From assembly GCA_934777095.1 (NCBI GenBank), contig CAKVNP010000172.1, positions 1 to 5,562 of the forward strand: a DNA stretch of 5,562 nt, written 5' to 3'. The translations under genes were made by a program, and so were the position numbers. This document shows, piece by piece, positions 1 to 5,562 of this stretch (position 1 is the stretch's first letter; each line of letters opens with the position of its first letter). This stretch comes from an uncultured Clostridium sp. (GTDB taxonomy: Bacteria > Bacillota > Clostridia > Clostridiales > Clostridiaceae). A model generated the notes under the pieces. The model had not been told where the DNA came from and made no database searches. It saw only the letters and a program-made list of their open reading frames with translations.

Positions 1-22
1 TTAAATATTTTAAGTTTAAATA

Positions 23-31
23 ATTATATCA
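23..31 (-). promoter_or_regulatory. Possible extended -10 promoter reading out of the left edge
   Basis: On the minus strand the sequence TGATATAAT is a perfect TATAAT hexamer with an extended -10 TG dinucleotide one base upstream. The -35 position (17-base spacing) reads TTTTTA, which is weak. It follows the hairpin that closes the sulfite reductase gene, so a leftward gene outside the window would be the natural client. In DNA this AT-rich such a match can arise by chance, so this is a tentative call. Bases 1-90 otherwise hold no open frame or structure that I can support. Confidence 0.3.
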
Positions 32-90
32 TAGACAACAATCAATAAAAAAGCTAAAAACTTCAATATCCATATATTACAATTGTTAAT

Positions 91-134
91 AAAGCCAGGA
101 TATTGCCCTCATGGAACGATTATCCTGTTGCTTT
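91..134 (-). terminator. Hairpin at the end of the sulfite reductase gene, probable intrinsic terminator
   Basis: Bases 96-102 (CAGGATA) pair with 121-127 (TATCCTG). The stem continues with 91-95 (AAAGC) against 130-134 (GCTTT) after a 2-base bulge (128-129), giving 12 pairs around an 18-base loop. On the minus strand the stem starts inside the stop codon of the upstream gene (133-135) and is followed by TTTATTAACAATTG, which is only moderately T-rich. Position and stem length favour a terminator; the short T-tract and large loop lower confidence. Confidence 0.5.
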
Positions 135-780
135 ATTTTAAAATATTTCTTTTAAATTCTTCTAAGCCAATTCTTTCAATCATAAAACTAAGCTTTTCAC
201 CTAATTCTGCTTCTTTCTTATAAAACTCTACTATATTATCGATAAGTTCTAATACTTCCTCTTCATTAAGGCCATCTTTAATAATATCTGCAACCCTTGG
301 ATTATAGCCGGCAGATCCTCCTGCAACAACCATCATTCCTGTTTTATCTGCAATGACTCCGATATCTTTTGCATATACACTGCCACAGGCATTTCTACAG
401 CCAGCAACACCCATCTTTGTCCTACATGGCATTTCCTTACGCCCATATTTCTTAACCAGCTTCATTCCTATACCTACTGTGTTATACTTGCTTCTCTTAC
501 AAAATGCTGCTGGGCATATTTCTACATTTTTAACTGAATTTGCAGTATAAACAGCTGGCTCCATCCCCAGCTCTTCCCAGATAGCAGGTAAATTTTCTTC
601 TTGTAAATTAGTTATTAATATCCTTTGTCCTGAGTTTATTTTAATGACACCATTATATTTTCTAGCCACTTGTGCAATTTTCTCTAATTGATCAGCAGAA
701 ATAAAACCTCCTGGTATATGTGGTGTAATTGAATAAGTTCTTTTTCCATTTCGTACTTTTTGTAAATTTCCGTAATGCAT
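133..780 (-). CDS. Small stand-alone nitrite/sulfite reductase-family protein (sirohaem and 4Fe-4S domain)
   Basis: This 215-residue protein is probably a small cytoplasmic redox enzyme of the nitrite/sulfite reductase family, in which sirohaem bridged to a [4Fe-4S] cluster performs multi-electron reduction of sulfite or nitrite. Residues 1-75 resemble the ferredoxin-like half-domain of the family (HIPGGFIS at 21-28, INSGQRILI at 48-56). Residues 80-215 resemble the haem/cluster domain: cysteines 89 and 94 in CPAAFC, cysteine 119, and cysteines 128 and 132 in GCRNACG, followed by the glycine-rich VVAGGSAGYNPR at 151-162. The first cysteine pair is spaced CX4C, where I expect CX5C in the family; the CX3C pair is normal. 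The length fits the small assimilatory-type or orphan proteins, not the two-repeat enzymes of over 500 residues. The ATG start is fixed by the ribosome binding site AGGGAGGAG at 790-798, 9 bases upstream. No electron-donor subunit or sirohaem gene is adjacent. The substrate is not determined; family assignment is confident. Confidence 0.85.
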   Translation of the reverse strand: MHYGNLQKVRNGKRTYSITPHIPGGFISADQLEKIAQVARKYNGVIKINSGQRILITNLQEENLPAIWEELGMEPAVYTANSVKNVEICPAAFCKRSKYNTVGIGMKLVKKYGRKEMPCRTKMGVAGCRNACGSVYAKDIGVIADKTGMMVVAGGSAGYNPRVADIIKDGLNEEEVLELIDNIVEFYKKEAELGEKLSFMIERIGLEEFKRNILK

Positions 781-789
781 CTAAATTTT

Positions 790-798
790 CTCCTCCCT
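790..798 (-). promoter_or_regulatory. Strong ribosome binding site of the sulfite reductase-family gene
   Basis: The minus strand reads AGGGAGGAG, an extended match to the 16S anti-Shine-Dalgarno sequence, 9 bases before the ATG at 778-780. It decides the start of the gene. Confidence 0.85.
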
Positions 799-812
799 TT
801 GTATATATAGTA

Positions 813-841
813 ATTATAGCTAATTATTTATTATTAATCAA
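813..841 (-). promoter_or_regulatory. Sigma-A type promoter of the sulfite reductase-family gene
   Basis: On the minus strand a TTGATT -35 element (836-841) and a perfect TATAAT -10 element (813-818) are separated by exactly 17 bases. Transcription would start near 806, leaving a leader of about 25 bases that contains the strong ribosome binding site. The -35 element shares bases with the T-tract of the terminator of the upstream gene, so the two transcription units are packed without spacer. No operator-like repeat is visible. Confidence 0.6.
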
Positions 842-875
842 AAGAGAGCATATTCATATATATGATTATGCTCTC
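840..875 (-). terminator. Intrinsic terminator after the DUF819 gene
   Basis: A perfect 9-pair stem is formed by GAGAGCATA (844-852) and TATGCTCTC (867-875) with a 14-base loop that itself contains a short CATAT/ATATG palindrome. On the minus strand it is followed by TTTTGATT, a short T-tract. It lies 41 bases after the DUF819 stop codon and ahead of the promoter of the next gene, the expected place for a terminator. The plus strand side (AAATATTTTAT) is a poorer T-tract, so leftward termination is preferred. Confidence 0.75.
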
Positions 876-916
876 AAATATTTTATGTTTTGCTGAAGTC
901 TAAATTTATAATAATA

Positions 917-2017
917 TTATGCTCCTAATAAACTTCCAACAATTATTCCAAAGTATGTTCCGATAACATAACCTAATGTTCCTATAAGCATAATTGGTCC
1001 TATAAGCTTGTTCCATCCCTTAGATATCGCCATAGCTACTGCAGTAGTTGGTCCTCCTATATTAGCATTAGATGCTAATACTATATCTTCCAAATTAAAC
1101 TTTAAAAGCTTTCCAAATACAAAACAGAACAACATATTAGTTAAAGCAATTATCAAAGTAAATACAAATAATAAAGGTGCATTTTTGATAATCATCGGTA
1201 TGGATGCTGGAACCCCTATCACAAAGAAGAATAAGTAAATTAAATATGTTCCTAATTCACTATATCCTGAAAGTTCCTCTATCTGCTTTTCAAAAATCAG
1301 CGAAATAATTATTGATAAAGTAGTTATCCAGATATATTGGCTGCCAAAGAAAGTATTACACATATTAAGCAGCATATTTCCCGTTGGAATAATCTCAGAT
1401 AATCCTCCTGCAATTAACTTTGAGATAGTAACCACAATTGAAGCATAAGCAAAATTAATTGCAATATCCTTTAAAGAAATTTCTTTCTTCTGCCAATATG
1501 CAGCTGCTGCATTTTGCGTACTTCCTTGATCAGCGTATTTTTCAACCTCATCTATATGAGGATGATTAAAATGTTTTCTGAAGAATCCTACAGCTGGTAT
1601 AGATAATAAGACAAACATTGATGTCGCTGTTACCAGATTATCTGCTACAGTTGTTGCTGAAATCATAGTTCCTGAAACACTAAAGGCATCTGCTAAAGCT
1701 GTAAAGTTTATTCCTCCACCTATATAAGAACCAGTCATCATACCAGCAAGTCCATTTAATTCGCTAATATTATTTCTTAATAAATAATAACCAAGAAATG
1801 ACCCTACACAAGAACCTACTGCCCCTATTAAAAAGATAATCAGCAATCTCCCAGTTTCTTGCCATACCTTTTTTATATTACATTGTAAAAGCAATAACGG
1901 TATAGCAATTGGTACTGCAAAGCCCCAGATTACATCATCATATAAAGGACTGTTTGCAGGTATTATATTTAAGTTGGTAAATGTTATTGCAATTATGTAA
2001 ATTTTATTAAGTATAAC
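917..2017 (-). pseudogene. DUF819 family membrane protein, 5' end lost (probable pseudogene)
   Basis: The frame encodes a multi-pass membrane protein of the DUF819 (YjcL-like) family, whose function is unknown though it looks like a transporter. Family-like sequence begins near 1981 (TNLNIIPANSPLYD) and runs unbroken to the stop at 917. It includes TGSYIGGGINF, the ATTVADNL segment, FRKHFNHPHIDEVEK in a cytoplasmic loop and the C-terminal ASNANIGGPTTAVAMA. The open stretch is 366 codons; from memory, family members have about 380-400 residues and start roughly 40 residues before this conserved block. Here, in the same frame, stop codons occur at 2018-2020, 2021-2023 and 2030-2032, and no ATG, GTG or TTG lies between them and the conserved block. 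The only formal start, a TTG at 1892-1894, lies inside the conserved PIAIPLLLLQCNIKK helix and has no ribosome binding site, so translation from it would give a protein lacking its first membrane segments. I therefore call it a 5'-decayed gene. It lies after the hydrolase gene and may once have belonged to the same operon. Confidence 0.7.
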
Positions 2018-2106
2018 TTATTAATCAAATTAAAATTCTACATACTCCAATGAGAAATTAATAATAAATGAGTTTTTTAGGAGATATGCATTTTACAAAG
2101 TAATAA

Positions 2107-2892
2107 TTACTCTCTTAGCAAAGCTAACGTACTGCAATCCACACTGCCATCACCCTTAACTATTTCCGAATAATCTATAACCTCAGCGTTATATCCTAAT
2201 TTATTCAACTTATTTCCTACGCTTATATTGCTGGTAACTAATTTGTTATTACCTAAATAAACAAGGTTTGTAGCAAAATTATCTGCTTCTTCCTTAGTTA
2301 TTTCTATTATATTTTTTATATACTTTTCTACAATTTCCCTGTCATAAACATAAGGTGAAACTAATGCCGAGTCTTCCCCTAGCAGACTAAAAACACAATC
2401 TAAATGCAGCTTACTATTATCAAAGTTAATTGGGATTACTTCTTTTTCTATGCCCTGCTGCTTTACTATTTCGCTTAATTCTTCAATTGCCTTTAAATTT
2501 GTTCTGCTGCTTACCCCTACAAAAACAACTTTATCTCCTACTGCTACATCTCCGCCTTCTATATTATTTTGCATAATATAATGATTAAGTTTTTCTTCAA
2601 AAACCAGTTTCTTTATAGGTTCAATTTCCTCCTGCCTTTCCTTTAATGACATTTTACTAATAAATAACATATCTTCTATTATAAAAGCTATATCTTTTGC
2701 ATATACCTGCTTTGAAGATTTAGTAATATCAATAAATACAGGTTTAACATCATTTTCAATTAAGTAATTAATGTATTTATTATATTGATTTAATGCTATG
2801 GTGTAATCTACTTTATTATAGAATTTATTTGATTTATTTGTTATTCTATAATTTGCTGGATAACACAGTAAACAAGATGCATCCTTCTTCAA
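2107..2892 (-). CDS. Dimethylarginine dimethylaminohydrolase-like (amidinotransferase superfamily) hydrolase
   Basis: This 261-residue cytoplasmic protein belongs to the guanidine-modifying superfamily (dimethylargininase, arginine and agmatine deiminases, amidinotransferases) and most resembles the YkgA/dimethylargininase branch. Members attack a guanidinium carbon with a catalytic cysteine. The full set is visible: KDIAF at 66-70 (substrate-binding Asp67), IEGGDV at 111-116 (Glu112), SSRTN at 128-132 (Arg130), LHLD at 162-165 (His163), FATNLVYLG at 206-214 and the nucleophile Cys253 in GDGSVDCSTLALLR. Spacing and length match the bacterial enzyme of about 254 residues. The motif commonly reads GGGSVHCST, so Asp248 and Asp252 are substitutions near the nucleophile. 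The start is a TTG at 2890-2892, directly after a run of seven T; only a weak GAAG ribosome binding site (2898-2901) precedes it, and the frame upstream closes at 2911-2913 without an ATG. It begins 11 bases after codA stops, so it is very probably cotranscribed and may be translationally coupled. The substrate is unknown; dimethylarginine itself is not established. Confidence 0.8.
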   Translation of the reverse strand: MKKDASCLLCYPANYRITNKSNKFYNKVDYTIALNQYNKYINYLIENDVKPVFIDITKSSKQVYAKDIAFIIEDMLFISKMSLKERQEEIEPIKKLVFEEKLNHYIMQNNIEGGDVAVGDKVVFVGVSSRTNLKAIEELSEIVKQQGIEKEVIPINFDNSKLHLDCVFSLLGEDSALVSPYVYDREIVEKYIKNIIEITKEEADNFATNLVYLGNNKLVTSNISVGNKLNKLGYNAEVIDYSEIVKGDGSVDCSTLALLRE

Positions 2893-2903
2893 AAAAACTT
2901 CTA

Positions 2904-4169
2904 TTATCTTCTAAAAGTCACTTCTTTTTCTTCATTCATATTTACGTATGACTTACTTGGTATAGTCTTAGCAATTACTCTACCTTCCCTTATAGAATAT
3001 AGAACCTCTGCTCTTCTTCTAACTGCATCATAGCCACTTTCAGCATTTAATAAAATTAAATTACCTGGCTTACCTATTTCTATTCCATATTTATCTTCTA
3101 TATTTAATGTTCTTGCACTATTTGTTGAGATAAACTTTAAAGATTCATTAATATCATCGTAGCCCATCATTTGGCATACATGTAATCCAAAATGAACTAC
3201 CTCCAACATATTTCCTGTTCCCATTGGATACCATGGATCAAATATGTCATCATGTCCAAAACTTACATTAATACCAGCTTCATTAAGTTCTTTAACTCTT
3301 GTAATTCCTCTTCTCTTAGGATAAGTATCAAATCTTCCCTGAAGGTGAGTATTAACTAACGGATTAGAAACAAAATTTATTCCTGACATTTTTAATAGCC
3401 TAAATAACTTATATGTATATGCATTATTATACGATCCCATAGCTGTAGTATGGCTAGCTGTTACCTTATTCTTTAATCCTGTCTCTAATGCTCTTGTAGC
3501 AACTACTTCTAAAAACCTTGATTGTTCATCATCTATTTCATCACAATGAACATCTACCAATACATTATACTTTTTAGCCAATTCAAAGATCTTATTAATT
3601 GATTCTACTCCATACTCTCTTGTAAATTCAAAGTGAGGTATAGCACCTATCACATCTGCACCTATTTTTATTGCTTCTTCTATTAGCTCTAATCCACTTG
3701 GATATGAAAGAATCCCTTCCTGTGGAAATGCTACTATTTGTAATGTAACAAAATCTTTAACTTCTTCTCTTACTTCAACCATTGCTTTTAAGGCAGTTAA
3801 GCTAGCATCCGTAACATCTACATGAGTTCTTATAAATTGAATTCCATTAGCCACTTGCCATTCTATAGCTTTTTTAGCTCTAATCTTAACATCTTCTTTA
3901 GTTAAAAATTCTTTTCTTTGAGACCATCTTTCAATTCCTTCAAATAGAGTTCCACTTTTATTCCACTCTGGTTCCCCAGCTGTAAGCGTAGTATCTAAAT
4001 GTATATGTGGTTCTATGAAGGGAGCTGAAGCTAACGCTCCATTACCTTCTATAACTTGTTCATCTTCTAAAGCTTGTAAAGATGATCCTATTTCTGAAAA
4101 TTTACCATCAGCTATTCTTATATCAAATAGTCCTTCTTTGTCTAATAATCTTATATTTCTAATTAACAT
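2904..4169 (-). CDS. codA: Cytosine deaminase
   Basis: CodA hydrolyses cytosine to uracil and ammonia, feeding pyrimidine salvage and supplying nitrogen; it acts in the cytoplasm. The 421-residue protein matches E. coli CodA (427 residues) along its whole length as I recall it, and every known active-site residue is present with a constant offset of six. These are the metal ligands His55 and His57 in EPHIHLDTT, Gln150 in FPQEG, His208 and Glu211 in [14 protein letters not shown], His240 in [11 protein letters not shown], Asp307 and Asp308 in FGHDD, and Trp313 in DPWYP. The metal would be iron or zinc by family knowledge. Other diagnostic stretches are [10 protein letters not shown] (73-82) and [17 protein letters not shown] (278-294). 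The start is an ATG 8 bases after the ribosome binding site AGGGTG (4178-4183), which overlaps the codB stop codon; the gap to codB is 12 bases. Related activity on isoguanine or creatinine is known in this family, so cytosine is the primary but perhaps not the only substrate. Confidence 0.96.
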   Translation of the reverse strand: MLIRNIRLLDKEGLFDIRIADGKFSEIGSSLQALEDEQVIEGNGALASAPFIEPHIHLDTTLTAGEPEWNKSGTLFEGIERWSQRKEFLTKEDVKIRAKKAIEWQVANGIQFIRTHVDVTDASLTALKAMVEVREEVKDFVTLQIVAFPQEGILSYPSGLELIEEAIKIGADVIGAIPHFEFTREYGVESINKIFELAKKYNVLVDVHCDEIDDEQSRFLEVVATRALETGLKNKVTASHTTAMGSYNNAYTYKLFRLLKMSGINFVSNPLVNTHLQGRFDTYPKRRGITRVKELNEAGINVSFGHDDIFDPWYPMGTGNMLEVVHFGLHVCQMMGYDDINESLKFISTNSARTLNIEDKYGIEIGKPGNLILLNAESGYDAVRRRAEVLYSIREGRVIAKTIPSKSYVNMNEEKEVTFRR

Positions 4170-4181
4170 TTTATTATCACC

Positions 4182-5435
4182 CTATTTACTAGTTATTTTT
4201 GTTCCTATTATATAAACTAACATTGTTGTTATTATTGCATTCAATGCAATAACTCCCACTGATATAACATTTGCAACTATAAATCCTGATAAGAATGCTA
4301 TTATAGCTACCCAATTTATATCTATAAATTTTGTATTTTCCATACTATCATAATTTCTTTTATTTACAACAAAGTAATCAGCTATTATCATTCCACCTAC
4401 TGGCGGTAACATTGAATTTAAAAAAGTTAGAAATGCTGTGAAGTTGTTATTTAGCCATATAGCTCCTACAGTTCCTATTAATCCACCTATAATCACCATC
4501 TTCTTCTTAGGTAATTTAGTTATGTTTGAAAGTCCAAGAGCTGATGTATAAATAGCATTATCATTTGTTGTCCATATATTTAATCCTAAAACTACTATTG
4601 CCGGAATAACTAAACCTTGAGAAAACATCACATCAGCTATATCTGAATTTCCTGTAACCAATGCTCCTATTGCTCCAAATAAGAACATTAACGAATTTCC
4701 TATAAAGAATGCTATTACGGTAGTTAATACTGATACTTTCTTGCTTTTTGCGAATCTTGCAAAGTCTGGAGTTGCAGTTCCTCCACTGATAAATGAACCT
4801 ACACACAATGTTACTGCTGTTACTAAGGCCATTTTATTAGTTGGTTCTATATTCATTAATCCTTGAACCCCACCTACTGAGTTAGTTGCCATTATTGCTG
4901 AAGTGCTGCCTAAGAAAGCTATTGCTGGTACTGCTATAGCGCTTAATATCGTTAATGACTTCATTCCAAAGTAAGCTGTCGCTGTCATTAATATACCTGT
5001 AATTGCTACTAATAAATATAAGTTTATATTAAATCTATTTGCTACTGGAATTGCGAACATTGCTATTCCAACACCAAACCACCCTATTTGTGTAATACTA
5101 GTTATAAAAGATGCTAAATATGAACCCTTTTCACCAAATGAATATCTAGCAAGTAAATGCATTGAAAGTCCTGTATCTGCACCTATATATGCTAATGCTC
5201 CTGTATAACATGCTAAAATTAAATTTCCTATAAATACTGCTATAAAGAAATCCTTTAAAGATAAGCCTGTCCCTAATTTTCCTCCTGTCAACATACTTGC
5301 TGAGAAAAATGTAAATCCAAGCATAACCACAAACATTGAAAAGAATCCTTTCTTATCCCTTTGATGTACATGACCTAATGCATAGTCATGATCATGATTA
5401 TCTGTATTTACTCCTGTGTTTATTTTTTCTTCCAT
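4182..5435 (-). CDS. codB: Cytosine permease
   Basis: CodB is an inner-membrane transporter of the NCS1 (nucleobase-cation symport-1) family that imports cytosine, presumably with a cation. The 417-residue protein has about 12 hydrophobic segments between residues 30 and 412 and matches E. coli CodB (419 residues) in long blocks: LGFTFFSASMLTGGKLGTGLS (39-59), QIGWFGVGIAMFAIPV (116-131), VGSFISGGTATPDFARFAK (212-230), IPAIVVLGLNIWTTNDNAIY (277-296) and LPPVGGMIIADY (343-354). The hydrophilic N-terminus contains DYAL, common at the start of NCS1 proteins, in an unusually His-rich setting (His14, 16, 22, 24). The ATG start is supported by AGGAGG at 5445-5450, 9 bases upstream. It is the first gene of the codB-codA-hydrolase unit. 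No promoter is convincing in the 52 bases between the start and the upstream group II intron, so transcription probably begins in or beyond the intron. Confidence 0.95.
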   Translation of the reverse strand: MEEKINTGVNTDNHDHDYALGHVHQRDKKGFFSMFVVMLGFTFFSASMLTGGKLGTGLSLKDFFIAVFIGNLILACYTGALAYIGADTGLSMHLLARYSFGEKGSYLASFITSITQIGWFGVGIAMFAIPVANRFNINLYLLVAITGILMTATAYFGMKSLTILSAIAVPAIAFLGSTSAIMATNSVGGVQGLMNIEPTNKMALVTAVTLCVGSFISGGTATPDFARFAKSKKVSVLTTVIAFFIGNSLMFLFGAIGALVTGNSDIADVMFSQGLVIPAIVVLGLNIWTTNDNAIYTSALGLSNITKLPKKKMVIIGGLIGTVGAIWLNNNFTAFLTFLNSMLPPVGGMIIADYFVVNKRNYDSMENTKFIDINWVAIIAFLSGFIVANVISVGVIALNAIITTMLVYIIGTKITSK

Positions 5436-5444
5436 TTTTATTAT

Positions 5445-5465
5445 CCTCCTAAATATTTATTTAGG
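5445..5465 (-). promoter_or_regulatory. codB ribosome binding site partly inside a leader hairpin
   Basis: On the minus strand AGGAGG (5445-5450) lies 9 bases before the codB ATG. Its first three bases form the 3' end of a perfect 7-pair hairpin: CCTAAAT (5459-5465), AAAT loop, ATTTAGG (5448-5454). The stem is mostly A-T pairs and thus only moderately stable. It could lower ribosome access to codB or just be an AT-rich coincidence; there is no evidence of a ligand or an alternative fold in the short leader that remains. Confidence 0.5.
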
Positions 5466-5487
5466 AAAACCAGTACTTATATTTTTA

Positions 5488-5562
5488 ATCGAGTAGGAGG
5501 TAGATAATTATTTTATCTACCGACCTCTCACACCACCGTACGTACCGTTCGGTATACGGCGG
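5488..5562 (-). mobile_element. Group II intron, 3' end (domains V and VI); rest beyond the window
   Basis: The minus strand carries the catalytic 3' end of a group II ribozyme. Domain V (5533-5562) is a hairpin: CCGCCGTA (5555-5562) pairs with TACGGTGG (5533-5540), a 2-base CG bulge sits at 5541-5542, and TACC (5551-5554) pairs with GGTA (5543-5546) around a GAAC loop. The catalytic triad position reads CGC with the usual G-U wobble at its centre; most classes have AGC, and CGC is known from group IIC introns. A 3-base linker leads to domain VI (5491-5529). There GAGAGG (5524-5529) pairs with CCT and CTC (5491-5497), leaving A5494 bulged; beyond a small internal loop GGTAGATAA (5513-5521) pairs with TTATCTACC (5499-5507). 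The bulged A is the seventh base from a 3' terminus GAT, the normal place of the branch point, which puts the 3' splice site between 5488 and 5487. The maturase gene and domains I-IV are not visible, so completeness cannot be judged. Confidence 0.88.

Noticed and set aside
353..550. Plus-strand open frame of 65 codons, and similar plus-strand frames at 1008-1238 and 4015-4215.
   Set aside because: They lie antisense to well-supported genes, lack ribosome binding sites, and show no protein-like family features; they are shadows of the minus-strand genes.
917..1894. Intact 325-residue DUF819 protein starting at TTG 1894.
   Set aside because: The TTG lies inside a conserved membrane segment, has no ribosome binding site, and the family sequence continues upstream of it.
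1985..2035. AT-only inverted repeats in the DUF819 upstream region.
   Set aside because: Pairing is A-T only and imperfect, which is expected by chance in sequence of this composition.
2041..2088. Possible terminator after the hydrolase gene: CATACTCC pairs with GGAG-TATG through one bulged base.
   Set aside because: The stem is only 4 plus 4 pairs, the loop is 31 bases, and the downstream minus-strand sequence has no continuous T-tract. I could not call a terminator between the hydrolase and the DUF819 remnant.
5383..5396. His-rich N-terminus of CodB (His14, 16, 22, 24) as a metal site.
   Set aside because: The segment is short, contains the DYAL motif common at NCS1 N-termini, and there is no family evidence for metal binding. 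Too weak for a finding.
5466..5487. TATAAG on the minus strand just after the intron as a -10 box for codB.
   Set aside because: It differs from the consensus and no -35 element lies at 16-18 bases upstream, where domain VI of the intron sits.

Overview
The window is AT-rich (about 30% GC by eye), and every recognisable gene lies on the minus strand. Strong AGGAGG-type ribosome binding sites, the gene set and the protein sequences point to a low-GC Firmicute, most probably Clostridium or a close relative. That placement is inferred from composition and recalled family resemblance, not from a database search.

Reading in the direction of transcription (right to left): the right edge (5488-5562) holds the 3' end of a group II intron, with domain V and domain VI readable as folded structures. 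It ends only 52 bases before a cytosine salvage operon. The operon consists of codB (cytosine permease), codA (cytosine deaminase) and a hydrolase of the dimethylargininase/amidinotransferase superfamily, separated by gaps of 12 and 11 bases. CodB imports cytosine and CodA converts it to uracil plus ammonia. The third protein keeps a Cys-His-Glu catalytic set of guanidine-modifying enzymes; its substrate, and why it sits here, are not known.

Downstream (917-2017) is a DUF819-family membrane protein gene whose frame is intact through the C-terminus but has lost its 5' end. Stop codons lie in frame at 2018-2032 and no credible start exists, so I call it a pseudogene. It is followed by a good intrinsic terminator (840-875).

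The promoter of the next gene starts inside the T-tract of that terminator. This gene (133-780) encodes a stand-alone small protein of the sirohaem/4Fe-4S nitrite-sulfite reductase family, and is probably a single-gene unit closed by a hairpin at 91-134. The remaining bases 1-90 contain no gene; they hold a possible extended -10 promoter directed out of the left edge.

The most unusual arrangement is the group II intron in the leader of the codBA operon. Any native promoter upstream is now separated from codB by the intron. The remaining exon leader forms a small perfect hairpin that overlaps the codB ribosome binding site.
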